Shown here in pieces: positions 46,324-56,285 of a DNA stretch of 64,000 nucleotides. This DNA comes from JAFEDN01 sp963697455. GTDB taxonomy: Bacteria > Pseudomonadota > Gammaproteobacteria > Coxiellales > Coxiellaceae. The first letter of the stretch is position 1. Each line of letters begins with the position of its first letter. The stretch spans positions 1 through 64,000 of the forward strand of contig CAVOOI010000017.1 of the NCBI GenBank assembly GCA_963697455.1. The letters are read 5' to 3'. A program made the position numbers and the translations under genes. The notes beneath the pieces are model-generated. The model was not told where the DNA came from. It ran no database searches and saw nothing but the letters and a program-made list of their open reading frames with translations.

Positions 46324-48132
46324 ATGAAACTGCCGGAAACGCTGACTGGGTTTATCTGGTTCTTTATCAAAAAACAACTGCCCGCTTTTATATTCATTAT
46401 CCTGACTTCCTGGGTGTGGGCCACCAACGAAAGCTTATTTCCTTATTTTATTAGGTCTTTTGTTAACGCCATTCACAATTACCATAGTGATCCTCTGCAG
46501 GTATGGAAGGTTTTAAAGGGGCCACTCATCGGGTTAACCGTACTGTGGCTGACCATGGAATTATCGATGCGAACCCAAGGCTTAGTGATGATGCGTACAT
46601 TTCCGCGTTTACGTACGCAAATGCGCGAAGCCGTGTTTAATTATGTCCGCCAGCACTCTCACGAATACTTTGCTAATAATTTCGCCGGCAACATTGCTAA
46701 TAAAATAAATGATTTACCATCCGGTATCGAACTGATCCTCCAGATACTACTCTTTAACTTTATTTCTTTTGCAGTCGCCTTCATAGTAGCGCTGATCGTT
46801 ATCTCGCACGTAAGCCTATTTTTTTCCGGTTTGTTACTGGGATGGTCAATCTGCCACATGATAGTCACCTTTCTATTCCTAAAATCCGGATACGTATTAG
46901 CCGAAGCCGCTTCTGAATCCACTTCCACTCTCACCGGAAAAATCGTGGATAGCTTAACCAATATGCTCAACGTACGGTTATTTTCCAAAGGCGAATATGA
47001 AAGCCGTTATTTAAATAAATATACTCTGGAAGAACAGTCTCGCTACAAACAAGCACTATGGCATTTAGAAAAGATGAAAATTATCCAGGGCTCGTTAGGC
47101 TCGATATTTATTTTGGTGGTTATTTTTAGTTTAGTTTATGGCTGGTCGCATTCTTGGGTAACTTTGGGCGATTTTACTCTGGTTGGCATGCTCTGCTTTT
47201 CCATGCTCGGTTTTATCTGGTACGCCTCTTATCAAATGACGACTTTTGTGCGTGAAGCGGGCAAGATGCGTTCAGCGCTTTCGCTGATTACCGCGCAGCA
47301 TGACATTAAAGATGACGAAGGCGCTTTGCCTTTGCACGTTGCTCGCGGCGCTATTCAATTTAACAATGTGACGTTCCATTATCAATCCAGCAAACCGATC
47401 TTCCAACAATTGTCCGTGACCATTCCTGCCGGGCAAAAAGTGGGACTGGTTGGATTCTCCGGCTCTGGTAAATCTACTTTTGTTAATTTACTGCTGCGAT
47501 TTTATGATATCCAAAGCGGGGCCATTTTGATTGACGGCCAAAATATCAGCGCGGTCACCGGTCATTCTCTCCGTCACCAACTGGCGATGATCCCTCAGGA
47601 CCCGAGTTTATTTCACCGCACGCTGATGGAAAATATTCGTTACGGGCGCGAAGACGCCAGCGACGAAGAAGTTATTCAAGCAGCTCAACTAGCGCACTGT
47701 CATGAATTTATCGATCAGTTAGATGAAAAATATCATGCCCTGGTAGGCGAACGCGGCATTAAATTATCCGGCGGCCAGCGCCAGCGCATTGCCATCGCGC
47801 GCGCCATTTTAAAGAACGCACCTATTTTACTGTTAGACGAAGCCACTTCTTCATTAGATTCCGTCACTGAAAAAATGATTCAGAAAAGTTTGGATGCGCT
47901 GATGAAAAACCGTACCACCATCATTATCGCCCACCGTTTATCGACTTTACTGCACATGGACCGAATTTTAGTTTTTAGTCAAGGCGCTCTCGTAGAGGAC
48001 GGCACAACTCAGCAATTACTGCGCCAAAACGGCGTGTTCGCGCGCCTGTGGAATATGCAAGCGGATGGATTTTTACCTGATGACGCTAAGATTAATAGCT
48101 CAATCCAGCCCGCTGAATGCTTATCCGATTAA
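46324..48132 (+). CDS. ABC exporter (fused membrane and ATPase domains)
   Basis: 602 residues of the type IV ABC exporter class. Six membrane helices (about 10-310), then the nucleotide-binding domain: Walker A GFSGSGKST, Q-loop MIPQDPSLFHRT, signature LSGGQRQRIAIARA, Walker B ILLLDEATSSLD and the H-loop IIIAHRLST. Similar in layout to MsbA/LipA-like homodimeric exporters; cargo cannot be inferred. It stands alone downstream of the cyclase gene. Confidence 0.9.
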   Translation: MKLPETLTGFIWFFIKKQLPAFIFIILTSWVWATNESLFPYFIRSFVNAIHNYHSDPLQVWKVLKGPLIGLTVLWLTMELSMRTQGLVMMRTFPRLRTQMREAVFNYVRQHSHEYFANNFAGNIANKINDLPSGIELILQILLFNFISFAVAFIVALIVISHVSLFFSGLLLGWSICHMIVTFLFLKSGYVLAEAASESTSTLTGKIVDSLTNMLNVRLFSKGEYESRYLNKYTLEEQSRYKQALWHLEKMKIIQGSLGSIFILVVIFSLVYGWSHSWVTLGDFTLVGMLCFSMLGFIWYASYQMTTFVREAGKMRSALSLITAQHDIKDDEGALPLHVARGAIQFNNVTFHYQSSKPIFQQLSVTIPAGQKVGLVGFSGSGKSTFVNLLLRFYDIQSGAILIDGQNISAVTGHSLRHQLAMIPQDPSLFHRTLMENIRYGREDASDEEVIQAAQLAHCHEFIDQLDEKYHALVGERGIKLSGGQRQRIAIARAILKNAPILLLDEATSSLDSVTEKMIQKSLDALMKNRTTIIIAHRLSTLLHMDRILVFSQGALVEDGTTQQLLRQNGVFARLWNMQADGFLPDDAKINSSIQPAECLSD

Positions 48133-48214
48133 ACATCGCAAGATAAAAGCATATAAACTCAAGCACCTACACATCCAGCATTCTCTCCAATGTTGGCTTC
48201 CACCCGGGAAACAT

Positions 48215-48234
48215 TTTAATTTTTTGTTAATATT
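48215..48234 (+). promoter_or_regulatory. Candidate PmrA-binding box
   Basis: TTTAATTTT-TT-GTTAATATT fits the Legionella/Coxiella PmrA consensus cTTAATatT-N2-cTTAATatT, with the exact 11-bp repeat spacing and an 8/9 match in the second half. A possible -10 (TACAAT, 48242-48247) follows seven bases later, and the kinase-like gene starts at 48273. PmrA controls many Dot/Icm effector genes. Confidence 0.6.
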
Positions 48235-48272
48235 TGTAATCTACAATGTAAACAAATTATAAGAGAATTAAA

Positions 48273-50591
48273 ATGTTACAAGATGACTATAAAATTTTAG
48301 AAACGCAAATTACTCAGTCGACTCCAATCCTCCCTAGCAGTGTACGTTTCAGTTCTTTTGACTCTAGCTCTATAGATGAAAAGAAGCTGACACCGCTCCA
48401 TTTAGAAAAATTTTTGCAAGAGTTAAAGGCTAATCAGCCTAAAATAGCGCAACTTGCAAGCCCAATGCCTGATGAGGACAAGATTCAAAAGATAGTGGAA
48501 TATCTATTAGATGAGAAGAATCAACAATCTTTTAATCAACTACCGATTGACGAGGCCAACTACCTATCCAAATATCTCACCCAGTTATTCGGTAGCGGTG
48601 GCTACACCTTTCAAATTAAGCATACTGTACGTGGATTTGAGCTTTATATCAGCCGGAAGCAAAACATAGAAGAATGGGTTAAAAAAGGCGGCTATAAAAC
48701 AGTCAAAAAAAATCTTATGCTCATTAACGGCTCCTGGGTGGAGGGTGTTGATATAACAGTAAAAGATGACATCCGAGATCCGGATAAGATTATTCAAACT
48801 TTAAACGAATGTAGACTAACTCAATCTATGTCCAGTGATTTTGTCAATAAGATTGAACCTGTCGCTATTTATACAAAAATAAAGCCTATCTTATTACGAT
48901 CTTTTCCAATAGATTGGACGCAAGAAGATATGCGCGATGAATTAAGCAAAAACGATAAGATAACATTATTGTTAATAAAACAGGGGCATCGGTTTTGGTT
49001 ATGTAAGAAATTTGCCGACGAATATCGATTTCGTTGGCTTGATCCCGGAATAATTAGGCCCTCACTGCCATTTCCTAAATCTTCAAATGAGTCCGTACGC
49101 TTCTTTGGTCTAGTTACAAAAGATGAGAAAACCCGCCCCTATCTTGTATCTTATACTCATTCTTTTGTCGCTGAAATTGCTAATAAGGATGATATTGGCC
49201 AGCTCATTGATAACTCCATAGAAATGTCAAAAGTCCGTTTTGTAAATATTATCACTATGTGTTATTCCAGCACGCTAGCTCTGCGACATGTACATCAATT
49301 CGGCGTTATCCATCAAGATGTAAAACCAGGTAATTTTCTTTTATTTGAAGACAAAAATCAGGATATATGGTCAAAAATTATGGATTTTGGAATAGCTGAG
49401 GAGGAAAAATCTAAAACCAAATATGCTCGTGGCAGCGCTTGTTATTTTTCACCCGCCCCCGTGAAATTCCTATATGAAGAGAAGGACCCAGATTTTACTG
49501 ATCTAGAGTACCATCAAAAAAATAAATCATTTAATCAACCGGCTATAAAGATTTTTGAAAGTAAGAAATATAATGTAGCCGCCGATGCCGCCCCTCATTT
49601 CAAAAACGATATGTGGGGCTTAGCCATAAGCTTAGAGGAACTATTAGTTGAATATCTAAAATCCCAACCGGGCTTATCTAAAGCGATCACTACAGAGATA
49701 CACTCCTTAATTCAATTAATCGCGACAAAAATTATATATACTGATCAACGTGGCGCCTGCCTAGATCCCGCGCAGTTGTTAAAAGAGTTTAATGATTTAT
49801 TGATTAAAATGAAAGACAAAGAAGAACTCCACGCGGACGAGATTATAGCTAAAATAGAAGCCAAATATGCTAAACATGGGTTAAAAATTTCGCCGGGAAT
49901 AGTTTTAGATACTCAATCTAAGCTGGAAGAGAAAAATCAATCTCCAGTTAAAGGCAATCCAATAATAACAAGAGACCATCCTGAAGAAATAAATCAACAA
50001 TCTTCAATGACAGATTGCAAGAGTACCAATAACCCTCAGGAAAAAGAAAAAATACCGGGACTCCAAACAAACAATCTTACAGACGAAAAAACTCGAGCAG
50101 AAGGACCACAATCTTTAGAAATTCCTTATAAAACTGTAGAAGAAATTAGAGTTTACGCAAAAAGTATAAAGGATGATCCGTCCAAAACTATATTCCAAAA
50201 AAATATAGCAACTTATATTCTCGACAAGAATCAATGTTCTTTAAGAAGTCAGGGTAAGACAGGATACTCAACCCTCTTTGCAATCAGGACAATTCTGCCA
50301 CATAATTATGAAAATGCGCTTGCAAAAGGGAAGCTGCAGATTGCCTATGAGGCTTTGTTTTCTAGTTGCAACGGAACAAGTGTAGATAAAGTTAAACAGG
50401 ATGCCGCACCGAAATGCATTCAAGCAATCTTCGAAAATAGTTCAATGCTTAGTTCAGATAAATACATAATTTTTTCTGCCAAGTCAGCAAATCGCTTGGA
50501 AGAAACTTTAGGGATTATTAAACAGGTCAATTCTGCGGTAAGAGAAAAGATTAATCAGCTCAATTGCAGTTTCAGTAGTCATCCTTTCTAA
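48273..50591 (+). CDS. Eukaryotic-like protein kinase, candidate Dot/Icm effector
   Basis: 772 residues. The kinase C-lobe signature is clear: LRHVHQFGVIHQDVKPGNFLLF near residue 338 (HRD changed to HQD at 347-349), then IMDFGIAEEE with DFG at 371-373, a RGSACYFSPAP activation-segment end resembling GTxxYxAPE, and HFKNDMWGLAISLEELL (DxWxxG-like). The Gly-rich loop and the ATP-anchoring Lys are not obvious in the 300 preceding residues, which are unusual. The C-terminal 230 residues are polar and unassigned. No signal peptide. A PmrA-like box upstream supports effector status (inference). Activity needs proof given HQD. Confidence 0.75.
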   Translation: MLQDDYKILETQITQSTPILPSSVRFSSFDSSSIDEKKLTPLHLEKFLQELKANQPKIAQLASPMPDEDKIQKIVEYLLDEKNQQSFNQLPIDEANYLSKYLTQLFGSGGYTFQIKHTVRGFELYISRKQNIEEWVKKGGYKTVKKNLMLINGSWVEGVDITVKDDIRDPDKIIQTLNECRLTQSMSSDFVNKIEPVAIYTKIKPILLRSFPIDWTQEDMRDELSKNDKITLLLIKQGHRFWLCKKFADEYRFRWLDPGIIRPSLPFPKSSNESVRFFGLVTKDEKTRPYLVSYTHSFVAEIANKDDIGQLIDNSIEMSKVRFVNIITMCYSSTLALRHVHQFGVIHQDVKPGNFLLFEDKNQDIWSKIMDFGIAEEEKSKTKYARGSACYFSPAPVKFLYEEKDPDFTDLEYHQKNKSFNQPAIKIFESKKYNVAADAAPHFKNDMWGLAISLEELLVEYLKSQPGLSKAITTEIHSLIQLIATKIIYTDQRGACLDPAQLLKEFNDLLIKMKDKEELHADEIIAKIEAKYAKHGLKISPGIVLDTQSKLEEKNQSPVKGNPIITRDHPEEINQQSSMTDCKSTNNPQEKEKIPGLQTNNLTDEKTRAEGPQSLEIPYKTVEEIRVYAKSIKDDPSKTIFQKNIATYILDKNQCSLRSQGKTGYSTLFAIRTILPHNYENALAKGKLQIAYEALFSSCNGTSVDKVKQDAAPKCIQAIFENSSMLSSDKYIIFSAKSANRLEETLGIIKQVNSAVREKINQLNCSFSSHPF

Positions 50592-50637
50592 ACCGGATAG
50601 CGAATCATCCGAGCCATCTTCACGTGCTATCCCCAAT

Positions 50638-50670
50638 GCCCGGACAGATGATCAGCGGGCCAAATCAGTT
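50638..50670 (+). repeat. Repeat R2, copy 1
   Basis: TGCCCGGACAGATG followed by GATCAGCGGGCCAAATCAGT recurs at 52735-52792, where 25 extra bases split the two blocks. Each copy lies just downstream of an AAA/PD-(D/E)XK gene on the minus strand, so it belongs to the duplicated unit. The rest of 50592-50740 has a small GC-rich hairpin. Confidence 0.6.
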
Positions 50671-50740
50671 GAGCAATGCCCTTGTACTAGATTGCTTCCT
50701 GCCGCGCTTCGCTCGCAGTCGCAATGACGGGGCGGCACAA

Positions 50741-52426
50741 TTAAGTTTTTCTAAAAATCAGGCTGAATCGCTTAGCGTGAAACGCGATGCCGATTTTTAA
50801 TAGTTTAGTTGCACCATACTGTTTGGCTTCAGTTTCATATTGGCGTTTGTCAATTTGCTCAAGCGCTTGTTTCGCTATTTTTTTTAACATTGCTTCACCA
50901 AGCTCTTTTTTTGCCTCTGCCTTTTTAAATTCCATTATAATAGAGGGTTTTTCAGGATTTTTTGAGATAATCAAATAATCGTACCTGCCATGACCACTTT
51001 CTCGGTTTACCGAATGATGTAATTTGGATGCCCATATAGACTGGCCGTCAAACCAATGATCAAGCCGTGATAAAACGCCTCGGGCTGTTTAGCAACATCA
51101 TGAACGCTTACGGTCTGCTCGAAGATATGTTGCAGACCGGTTTCAAAAGCATCGATATTGCCCGCTAGCAAATTCTGTAGAAACTCGCGATACCACTCTA
51201 CTCCATAGTCATTAGCTAACCATTGCTCAATGATTTCCCTATAAAGATTTCTAATTTCCTTATTAGGAATAGATAACTGACAGGAAGAACCCCAATCTGT
51301 TTCATTATAAGCAATAATTTTTAAATAACCGGTTGCTAGTAACAAGCTCCAAACGGCAGACTGATTTTTAACTAAATCGGGAAAAGTAAAATTTTCGTTA
51401 ATTATCCGCTCAACCTTTTTCCCTTGGAGAAGCAATTCAAAGTTTTCTTTAAAAGATTCGCTAGAACTAATCAATAGCTTCTTTAATTAAATTATTATTG
51501 CTAGTGTTTACCCAATAAGGCTTGAGCGCCCCTTTTTCCTGAACGCAATTCACTATCGACCATGGGTTATATAAGACGTGATCGCCAATTTGATAACCGT
51601 TATACCAATTTTTTATTTCATTGGCTTGATTTTCAAGCTTCGCCTTAGATAACAATCTAAATACTTCATCTTCCGTAAATCCAAAGTACTCTCCATACTT
51701 TGGATGCAAAAATGAGTAAACTTTTAAATTATTTAAGCCAGAAAATAAGCTCTCGCGCGAAATCCGTAATATTCCGGTAAGCACAGATTTTGATAAGTAT
51801 GGATTATCCTTCAAAGCGCTACTTAAAAAATTACGAAATAGGTTAACTACTTCATTATAGTATCCATATTCATAGCCAGATTGAATCGGTGTATCGTATT
51901 CGTCTATTAACACGATAGGTTTTTGTTTGTGATATTTAAATAGATACTCAGTAAGATCTTTTAATGAATCTATGATATTCGTGGGAGATGCCTGTTGGTT
52001 TAAAATAGAATTATAAATAGTTTTTTTATCTTCATATAACTGATTATCTAGTATATAGCGGTGATCCGAGTATAGATCGCTAATTAATTTGCAAAATCGA
52101 GAGTACATCATTTCGTATGAGCTCTCTTTTATATCCTTAAACGATATAAATATCACCGGATACTTTCCTTGATGCGCCATATACTGGGAATGTTCGGCAA
52201 TTTTAAGCGAATCGAATAAATTTTTGGTAGGTTCTTCAATTTGCTTTGCGAAGAAATAATACAACATAGACATGTTCAACGTTTTCCCAAAACGGCGGGG
52301 ACGAGTAACTAACATGACCTCAGCATCTTCCTCAATAAATTCCTTAATAAAAAGGCTCTTATCAACGAAATCAAATTTCTCTTCAACGATTTTTTTAAAA
52401 TCGCTATATCCAATAGGTAGCCGCAT
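50741..52426 (-). pseudogene. AAA-ATPase-like / PD-(D/E)XK nuclease family gene, broken copy
   Basis: Collinear with the intact gene at 52880-54601 but in three frames: 52426-51467 (N-terminal ATPase-like part with TRPRRFGKTLNMSML and VLIDEYDTPIQSGYE), 51474-51007 and about 51000-50741 (nuclease part with GRYDYLIIS and SIIMEFKKAE). Frameshifts lie near 51470 and 50995. All conserved motifs persist, so decay is recent or the breaks are assembly errors. The family is frequent in intracellular symbionts; its role is unknown. Confidence 0.88.
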
Positions 52427-52453
52427 TTTAAACCTCAGACTCTAAACCACCAA

Positions 52454-52599
52454 TCTCTAAGCAGTTATCAATTCAGTATTGCTTTTCAAATTTATTTAGG
52501 TAACAATACATAGCGTACCGGTCAAATGCAGAAACATTCGACCAGTACTGACCACATTTAGAAAGGTAGTTCTAAACATGGCTGACATCAGCTTACACG
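52454..52599 (-). repeat. Dispersed repeat R1, copy 2
   Basis: Reverse-oriented copy of the element at 1628-1774, with the same internal hairpin (GTACCGGTCAAATG/CATTCGACCAGTAC). It lies between the broken and intact AAA/PD-(D/E)XK genes. Open frames of 82-99 codons in 52578-52893 have no homology features and are not annotated. Confidence 0.75.
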
Positions 52600-52734
52600 A
52601 TTTCCCGTCTTTTTTAAACCGACCGTTATGGCCGGGGCTTCTTCCTATTGAACCAATCTGCAATCTGTACAGTTTATTTGCTGTTTGGTCGTGCCTGGCG
52701 AATTATTTTTGCCAGGCCATGCAATGGAAAATGC

Positions 52735-52792
52735 TGCCCGGACAGATGGCTGGGAATCTGAAAGGGACAGAGGATCAGTGGGCCAAATCAGT
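52735..52792 (+). repeat. Repeat R2, copy 2
   Basis: Second copy of the R2 sequence with a 25-base insertion between its two conserved blocks, in the gap 52427-52879 downstream of the intact AAA/PD-(D/E)XK gene. Confidence 0.6.
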
Positions 52793-52879
52793 CCATGCGC
52801 TAGTGCGACATGAGACTGTGCCCCCAAACCCAACTGTCTCTTGTCCACTGGCGTTGTGGGATTGTGCAAAAGGATGATG

Positions 52880-54601
52880 TCAGGCGCGAGCATTGACCGA
52901 TTCTGATTGCAGGTTAAAATGCTTGCCGCAAAATGCTAAGCCAATTTTCAAAATATTCGTTCGACCTCTTTGCTGGGCCTCGGACAAATAATTTTGTTGC
53001 TGAATCTGGGTCAAAGCTTGCTGCGCAGCTTCAGTTAACTTTTTATCGAGATCCTCGGCGCTCATCTTTTCCGTTTTCTTCACTCGCTTGATCTCAATGA
53101 GAATGGTCGGCTTCGATAAATCATGGGAAAAAATCATATAATCATAGCGCCCATAACCGCTTTCTCGATTCGATTTGATCTCGTAATTTTTATTATGATA
53201 TAAACTCGCGGTCGCCCCCACCATAAACCCGTGGTAAAACGCTTCCGGGTCTTTGGCGGTGTCGTGAACGCTAAAGGTTTCCTCCACTAAATGACGAAAA
53301 TCTGCTTCAAAAGCCGGCAGATTACCGACTAAAAGATGATTTAGAAAATTCTCAAACCATTCCATGCCATGTCCATTTGACAGCCATTGCTCAATAATAC
53401 GCCGGTATAATCCCCGCACTTCTCGATTAGGAATGGATAAGGTGCAGTATAATCCTAGTTCCGTTTGGCGTTTCGTAGTCACTTTCACATAGCCAGCCAG
53501 CAACAATAAACTCCAGGCCGCGATTTCATTCTTTTTTAAATCTCCAAAGACCACATTCTCATCAATTAATTTCTCTAAAGATTTGCCGGACAACAAATCT
53601 TCAAACTGCATGCGAAAATTTTCGCTCGAATGGGTTAATAATTCCTTGATGAGCTGGTTATCGCTGGTATTGATCCAGTACGGCGCTAGTTCGCCTCGTT
53701 CGCGAATGCAATTGACTATGGACCAAGGGTTATAAATTGTCCATTCACCCATTTGATAGCCGTTATACCAATTGCGAATCTCTGCAGATTTGTGTTCTAA
53801 CTTTGACCGTTGCAGCAAATCAGTGACCTCTGCTTCGGTAAATCCAAAATATTGTCCATACTGAGATTGAATTAACGAGTACACTTTCAAATTGTTCACG
53901 CCGGAGAATAAACTTTCTTTAGCAACTCTGAGAATGCCGGTGATTATTGCGCGTTCTAAATATGGATTGGTTTTTAACGCCGCTCCAAACATGCCCCGCA
54001 TCAGGCTGATCATTTGTTCATAGTAGCCATGCATATACGCTGATTGGATCGGCGTATCGTACTCATCCATCAACAACCAGGGTTTGACGCCATGATGCTG
54101 ATATAAATAAGCGGTTAAATTTTTAATCGCGATTTGCAGCATTGACGGATCAGCCTCTCCGTTCAAGACTGTCTGGTAGAATTTTTTATCATCCACCTCT
54201 AATCGGTCGCTAGAGAGTAAATAACGATGTTCTCTATAAACTTCCGCCATTAATAGCTGCATGTTGCGTAGGGTATGTTCAAAGTTGTGGTCTTTAACAT
54301 CTTTAAAAGTGATGAACACCACCGGGTAATGGCCTTGATGGCGTAAATACTCCGGGTGCAAAGTGGTAATTTTAAGGTGATCAAATAAACCCTGGGTGGA
54401 CTGTCCGTATACGGTGGCGGCTAGGAAATAATGGAGCATGGATAAATTGAGGGTCTTGCCAAAGCGCCGTGGCCGGATGATCACGGCTATTTGCGTCACA
54501 TCGTCATCCAGAACCTCTTTAATAAATAAGGTCTTGTCTACAATATCCAACTTCTTATCGATAATATCTTTAAAATTATCATAGCCTAAGGGTAATCTCA
54601 T
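52880..54601 (-). CDS. AAA-ATPase-like / PD-(D/E)XK nuclease family protein
   Basis: 573 residues. N-terminal AAA-ATPase-like domain (PF09820 type) beginning MRLPLGYDNFKDIIDKK, with the degenerate Walker A RPRRFGKTLN and Walker B LLMDEYDTPIQSAY. C-terminal PD-(D/E)XK domain (PF08011 type) with GRYDYMIF and TILIEIKRVKK (the D...ExK pattern). Cytosolic. Large paralogous sets of this family occur in Rickettsiella, Cardinium and amoeba symbionts; the biological role is unsettled. It is the intact partner of the broken copy directly downstream. Confidence 0.9.
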   Translation of the reverse strand: MRLPLGYDNFKDIIDKKLDIVDKTLFIKEVLDDDVTQIAVIIRPRRFGKTLNLSMLHYFLAATVYGQSTQGLFDHLKITTLHPEYLRHQGHYPVVFITFKDVKDHNFEHTLRNMQLLMAEVYREHRYLLSSDRLEVDDKKFYQTVLNGEADPSMLQIAIKNLTAYLYQHHGVKPWLLMDEYDTPIQSAYMHGYYEQMISLMRGMFGAALKTNPYLERAIITGILRVAKESLFSGVNNLKVYSLIQSQYGQYFGFTEAEVTDLLQRSKLEHKSAEIRNWYNGYQMGEWTIYNPWSIVNCIRERGELAPYWINTSDNQLIKELLTHSSENFRMQFEDLLSGKSLEKLIDENVVFGDLKKNEIAAWSLLLLAGYVKVTTKRQTELGLYCTLSIPNREVRGLYRRIIEQWLSNGHGMEWFENFLNHLLVGNLPAFEADFRHLVEETFSVHDTAKDPEAFYHGFMVGATASLYHNKNYEIKSNRESGYGRYDYMIFSHDLSKPTILIEIKRVKKTEKMSAEDLDKKLTEAAQQALTQIQQQNYLSEAQQRGRTNILKIGLAFCGKHFNLQSESVNARA

Positions 54602-54635
54602 GCGGAATCCTTTATTGGAAAATTCTTATTTTATA

Positions 54636-55460
54636 CTATGTGAATCGCATGGATAAATCAATGGCGCGCAGGTGTTTGGTAAGCGCGCCGACGGAAATAT
54701 AATCCACTCCGGTTTCGGCTACTTCACGGATATTTTCTAAGGTAATATTCCCAGAAACTTCTAATTTCGCTTGACCGCGATTGCGGGCGACCGCCTGAAT
54801 TATTTCAGGCAATTGAAAATTATCCAGCATGACGATGTCTACTTTTACGTTTAGCGCTTCTTCCAGTTGCAGCAAATTCTCAACTTCCACTTCAATCAGT
54901 TTTTGCGGATGCTGCTGGCGGGCTAGCTCAACGGCGCGGGTGATAGAACCGCAACTGAGCAGATGATTTTCTTTCAGCAAATAAGCGTCAAATAATCCCA
55001 TCCGGTGATTGCGCCCGCCCGCGCAACGCACCGCGTATTTTTGCGCTTCACGTAAGCCGGGAAGGGTTTTGCGAGTATCGAGAAGTTGAGCGGCAGTGCC
55101 TTCTATCCTCTTGAGGAAACGGTTAACGCTAGTAGCGGCGCCGGATAAAGTTTGCAACCAATTTAAAGCACAACGTTCGCCGGTCAGCAAAGACCGCGCC
55201 GGCCCCTGCATTTGCACCCAGATTTGATCCGCGGCGACCGCCTCGCCTTCTTGAACCAGCCAGGTTAATTGAACGCTCGGATCTAATTGCCGATATACGC
55301 TATTAACCCAAGGAATGCCGCAGACGATGGCCGGTTCGCGGCTTTTAATCTGCGCTTGCGCGGATTCGGTATCAGCTATTAAAGCAGCGCTGATATCACC
55401 GCTGCCGACATCTTCACGCAAAGATTGGGCAACCTGTTGCTCAAGGATGCTGGGGTTCAT
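54636..55460 (-). CDS. nadC: Nicotinate-nucleotide pyrophosphorylase (carboxylating)
   Basis: 274 residues. Quinolinate phosphoribosyltransferase features: DTRKTLPGLREAQKYAVRCAGGRNHRMGLFDAYLLKENH, EVEVENLLQLEEAL, DIVMLDNF and LEVSGNITLENI. It makes nicotinate mononucleotide from quinolinate and PRPP in de novo NAD synthesis. No nadA or nadB is in this window. Its start overlaps the end of pssA by 20 bases, indicating cotranscription. Confidence 0.95.
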   Translation of the reverse strand: MNPSILEQQVAQSLREDVGSGDISAALIADTESAQAQIKSREPAIVCGIPWVNSVYRQLDPSVQLTWLVQEGEAVAADQIWVQMQGPARSLLTGERCALNWLQTLSGAATSVNRFLKRIEGTAAQLLDTRKTLPGLREAQKYAVRCAGGRNHRMGLFDAYLLKENHLLSCGSITRAVELARQQHPQKLIEVEVENLLQLEEALNVKVDIVMLDNFQLPEIIQAVARNRGQAKLEVSGNITLENIREVAETGVDYISVGALTKHLRAIDLSMRFT

Positions 55461-56208
55461 GTTGCTCGTTCAATTTTTTTTTGGGACGAAACCAGCGGAT
55501 AACAGCGGTCACCGGGCCAGAAGCTACGTAAATGGAAAATAAGATTAGAAAAACATGCGGCGGAGAATAAGAGATTAACATAAAGAGTAAACCGATAATC
55601 GGGATCACCAAAAACGGTACTTTACCGCGTAGATTTAAATCTTTAAAACTCCGGTAACGAATTGAGCTGACTTTTAAAATCGCCAATAATACCGCGATCA
55701 GTCCCACCAGCCAGGCGATGGCGGCCCCATCAATTTGATACTGCACACAAGTCCATAACACACTGGCGACAAAACCTGCCGAAAGCGTGGTTGATAAGCC
55801 TTGAAAATAACGTTTGTCGGGAGAGCCTAATTGAGTATTGAACCGGGCTAACCGTAAGGCGGTGGCGGCAGTATAAGCAAAACAAATTAACCAGCCGGCT
55901 TTACCTAAGGTAGATAACGACCAAATGTACAGAACTAATGCGGGGGTTATGCCAAAACACAGCATATCTGAAAGACTGTCGAACTGAGCTCCAAAATCGC
56001 TGACCGAGTGGGTCATGCGCGCGATGCGGCCATCCAATCCATCCAATAAAATAGCCACAAAAATCGCGATCGCGGCGTTATCAAAAGAATGTTTGGTTGC
56101 CGCGACGATAGCGTAAAAGCCGGCAAACAATGCGCCCATGGTGAATAGATTAGGTAGCAGATAAATGCCGCGATGCCGCGGATAATGGTCTCGATGATTA
56201 TGATTCAT
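55441..56208 (-). CDS. pssA: CDP-diacylglycerol--serine O-phosphatidyltransferase
   Basis: 255 residues of the CDP-alcohol phosphatidyltransferase family, with about seven membrane helices. The motif is DGLDGRIARMTHSVSDFGAQFDSLSD (DGxxAR...GxxxDxxxD), which binds metal and CDP-lipid. This is the integral-membrane (type II, Bacillus/Legionella-like) enzyme rather than the E. coli PssA type. It makes phosphatidylserine, the precursor of phosphatidylethanolamine. Leading gene of pssA-nadC. Confidence 0.92.
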   Translation of the reverse strand: MNHNHRDHYPRHRGIYLLPNLFTMGALFAGFYAIVAATKHSFDNAAIAIFVAILLDGLDGRIARMTHSVSDFGAQFDSLSDMLCFGITPALVLYIWSLSTLGKAGWLICFAYTAATALRLARFNTQLGSPDKRYFQGLSTTLSAGFVASVLWTCVQYQIDGAAIAWLVGLIAVLLAILKVSSIRYRSFKDLNLRGKVPFLVIPIIGLLFMLISYSPPHVFLILFSIYVASGPVTAVIRWFRPKKKLNEQHEPQHP

Positions 56209-56285
56209 ACCGTTATTCTACCATGTCTGGTGCATTTCCACCTAGCGTTAGGCAGTCCCTGCCTAGAGCGGCATAATTTTTCCAC

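Noticed and set aside
52578..52893. Overlapping 82- and 99-codon open frames on both strands
   Set aside because: They lie in repeats R1/R2 and intergenic sequence without coding signatures.
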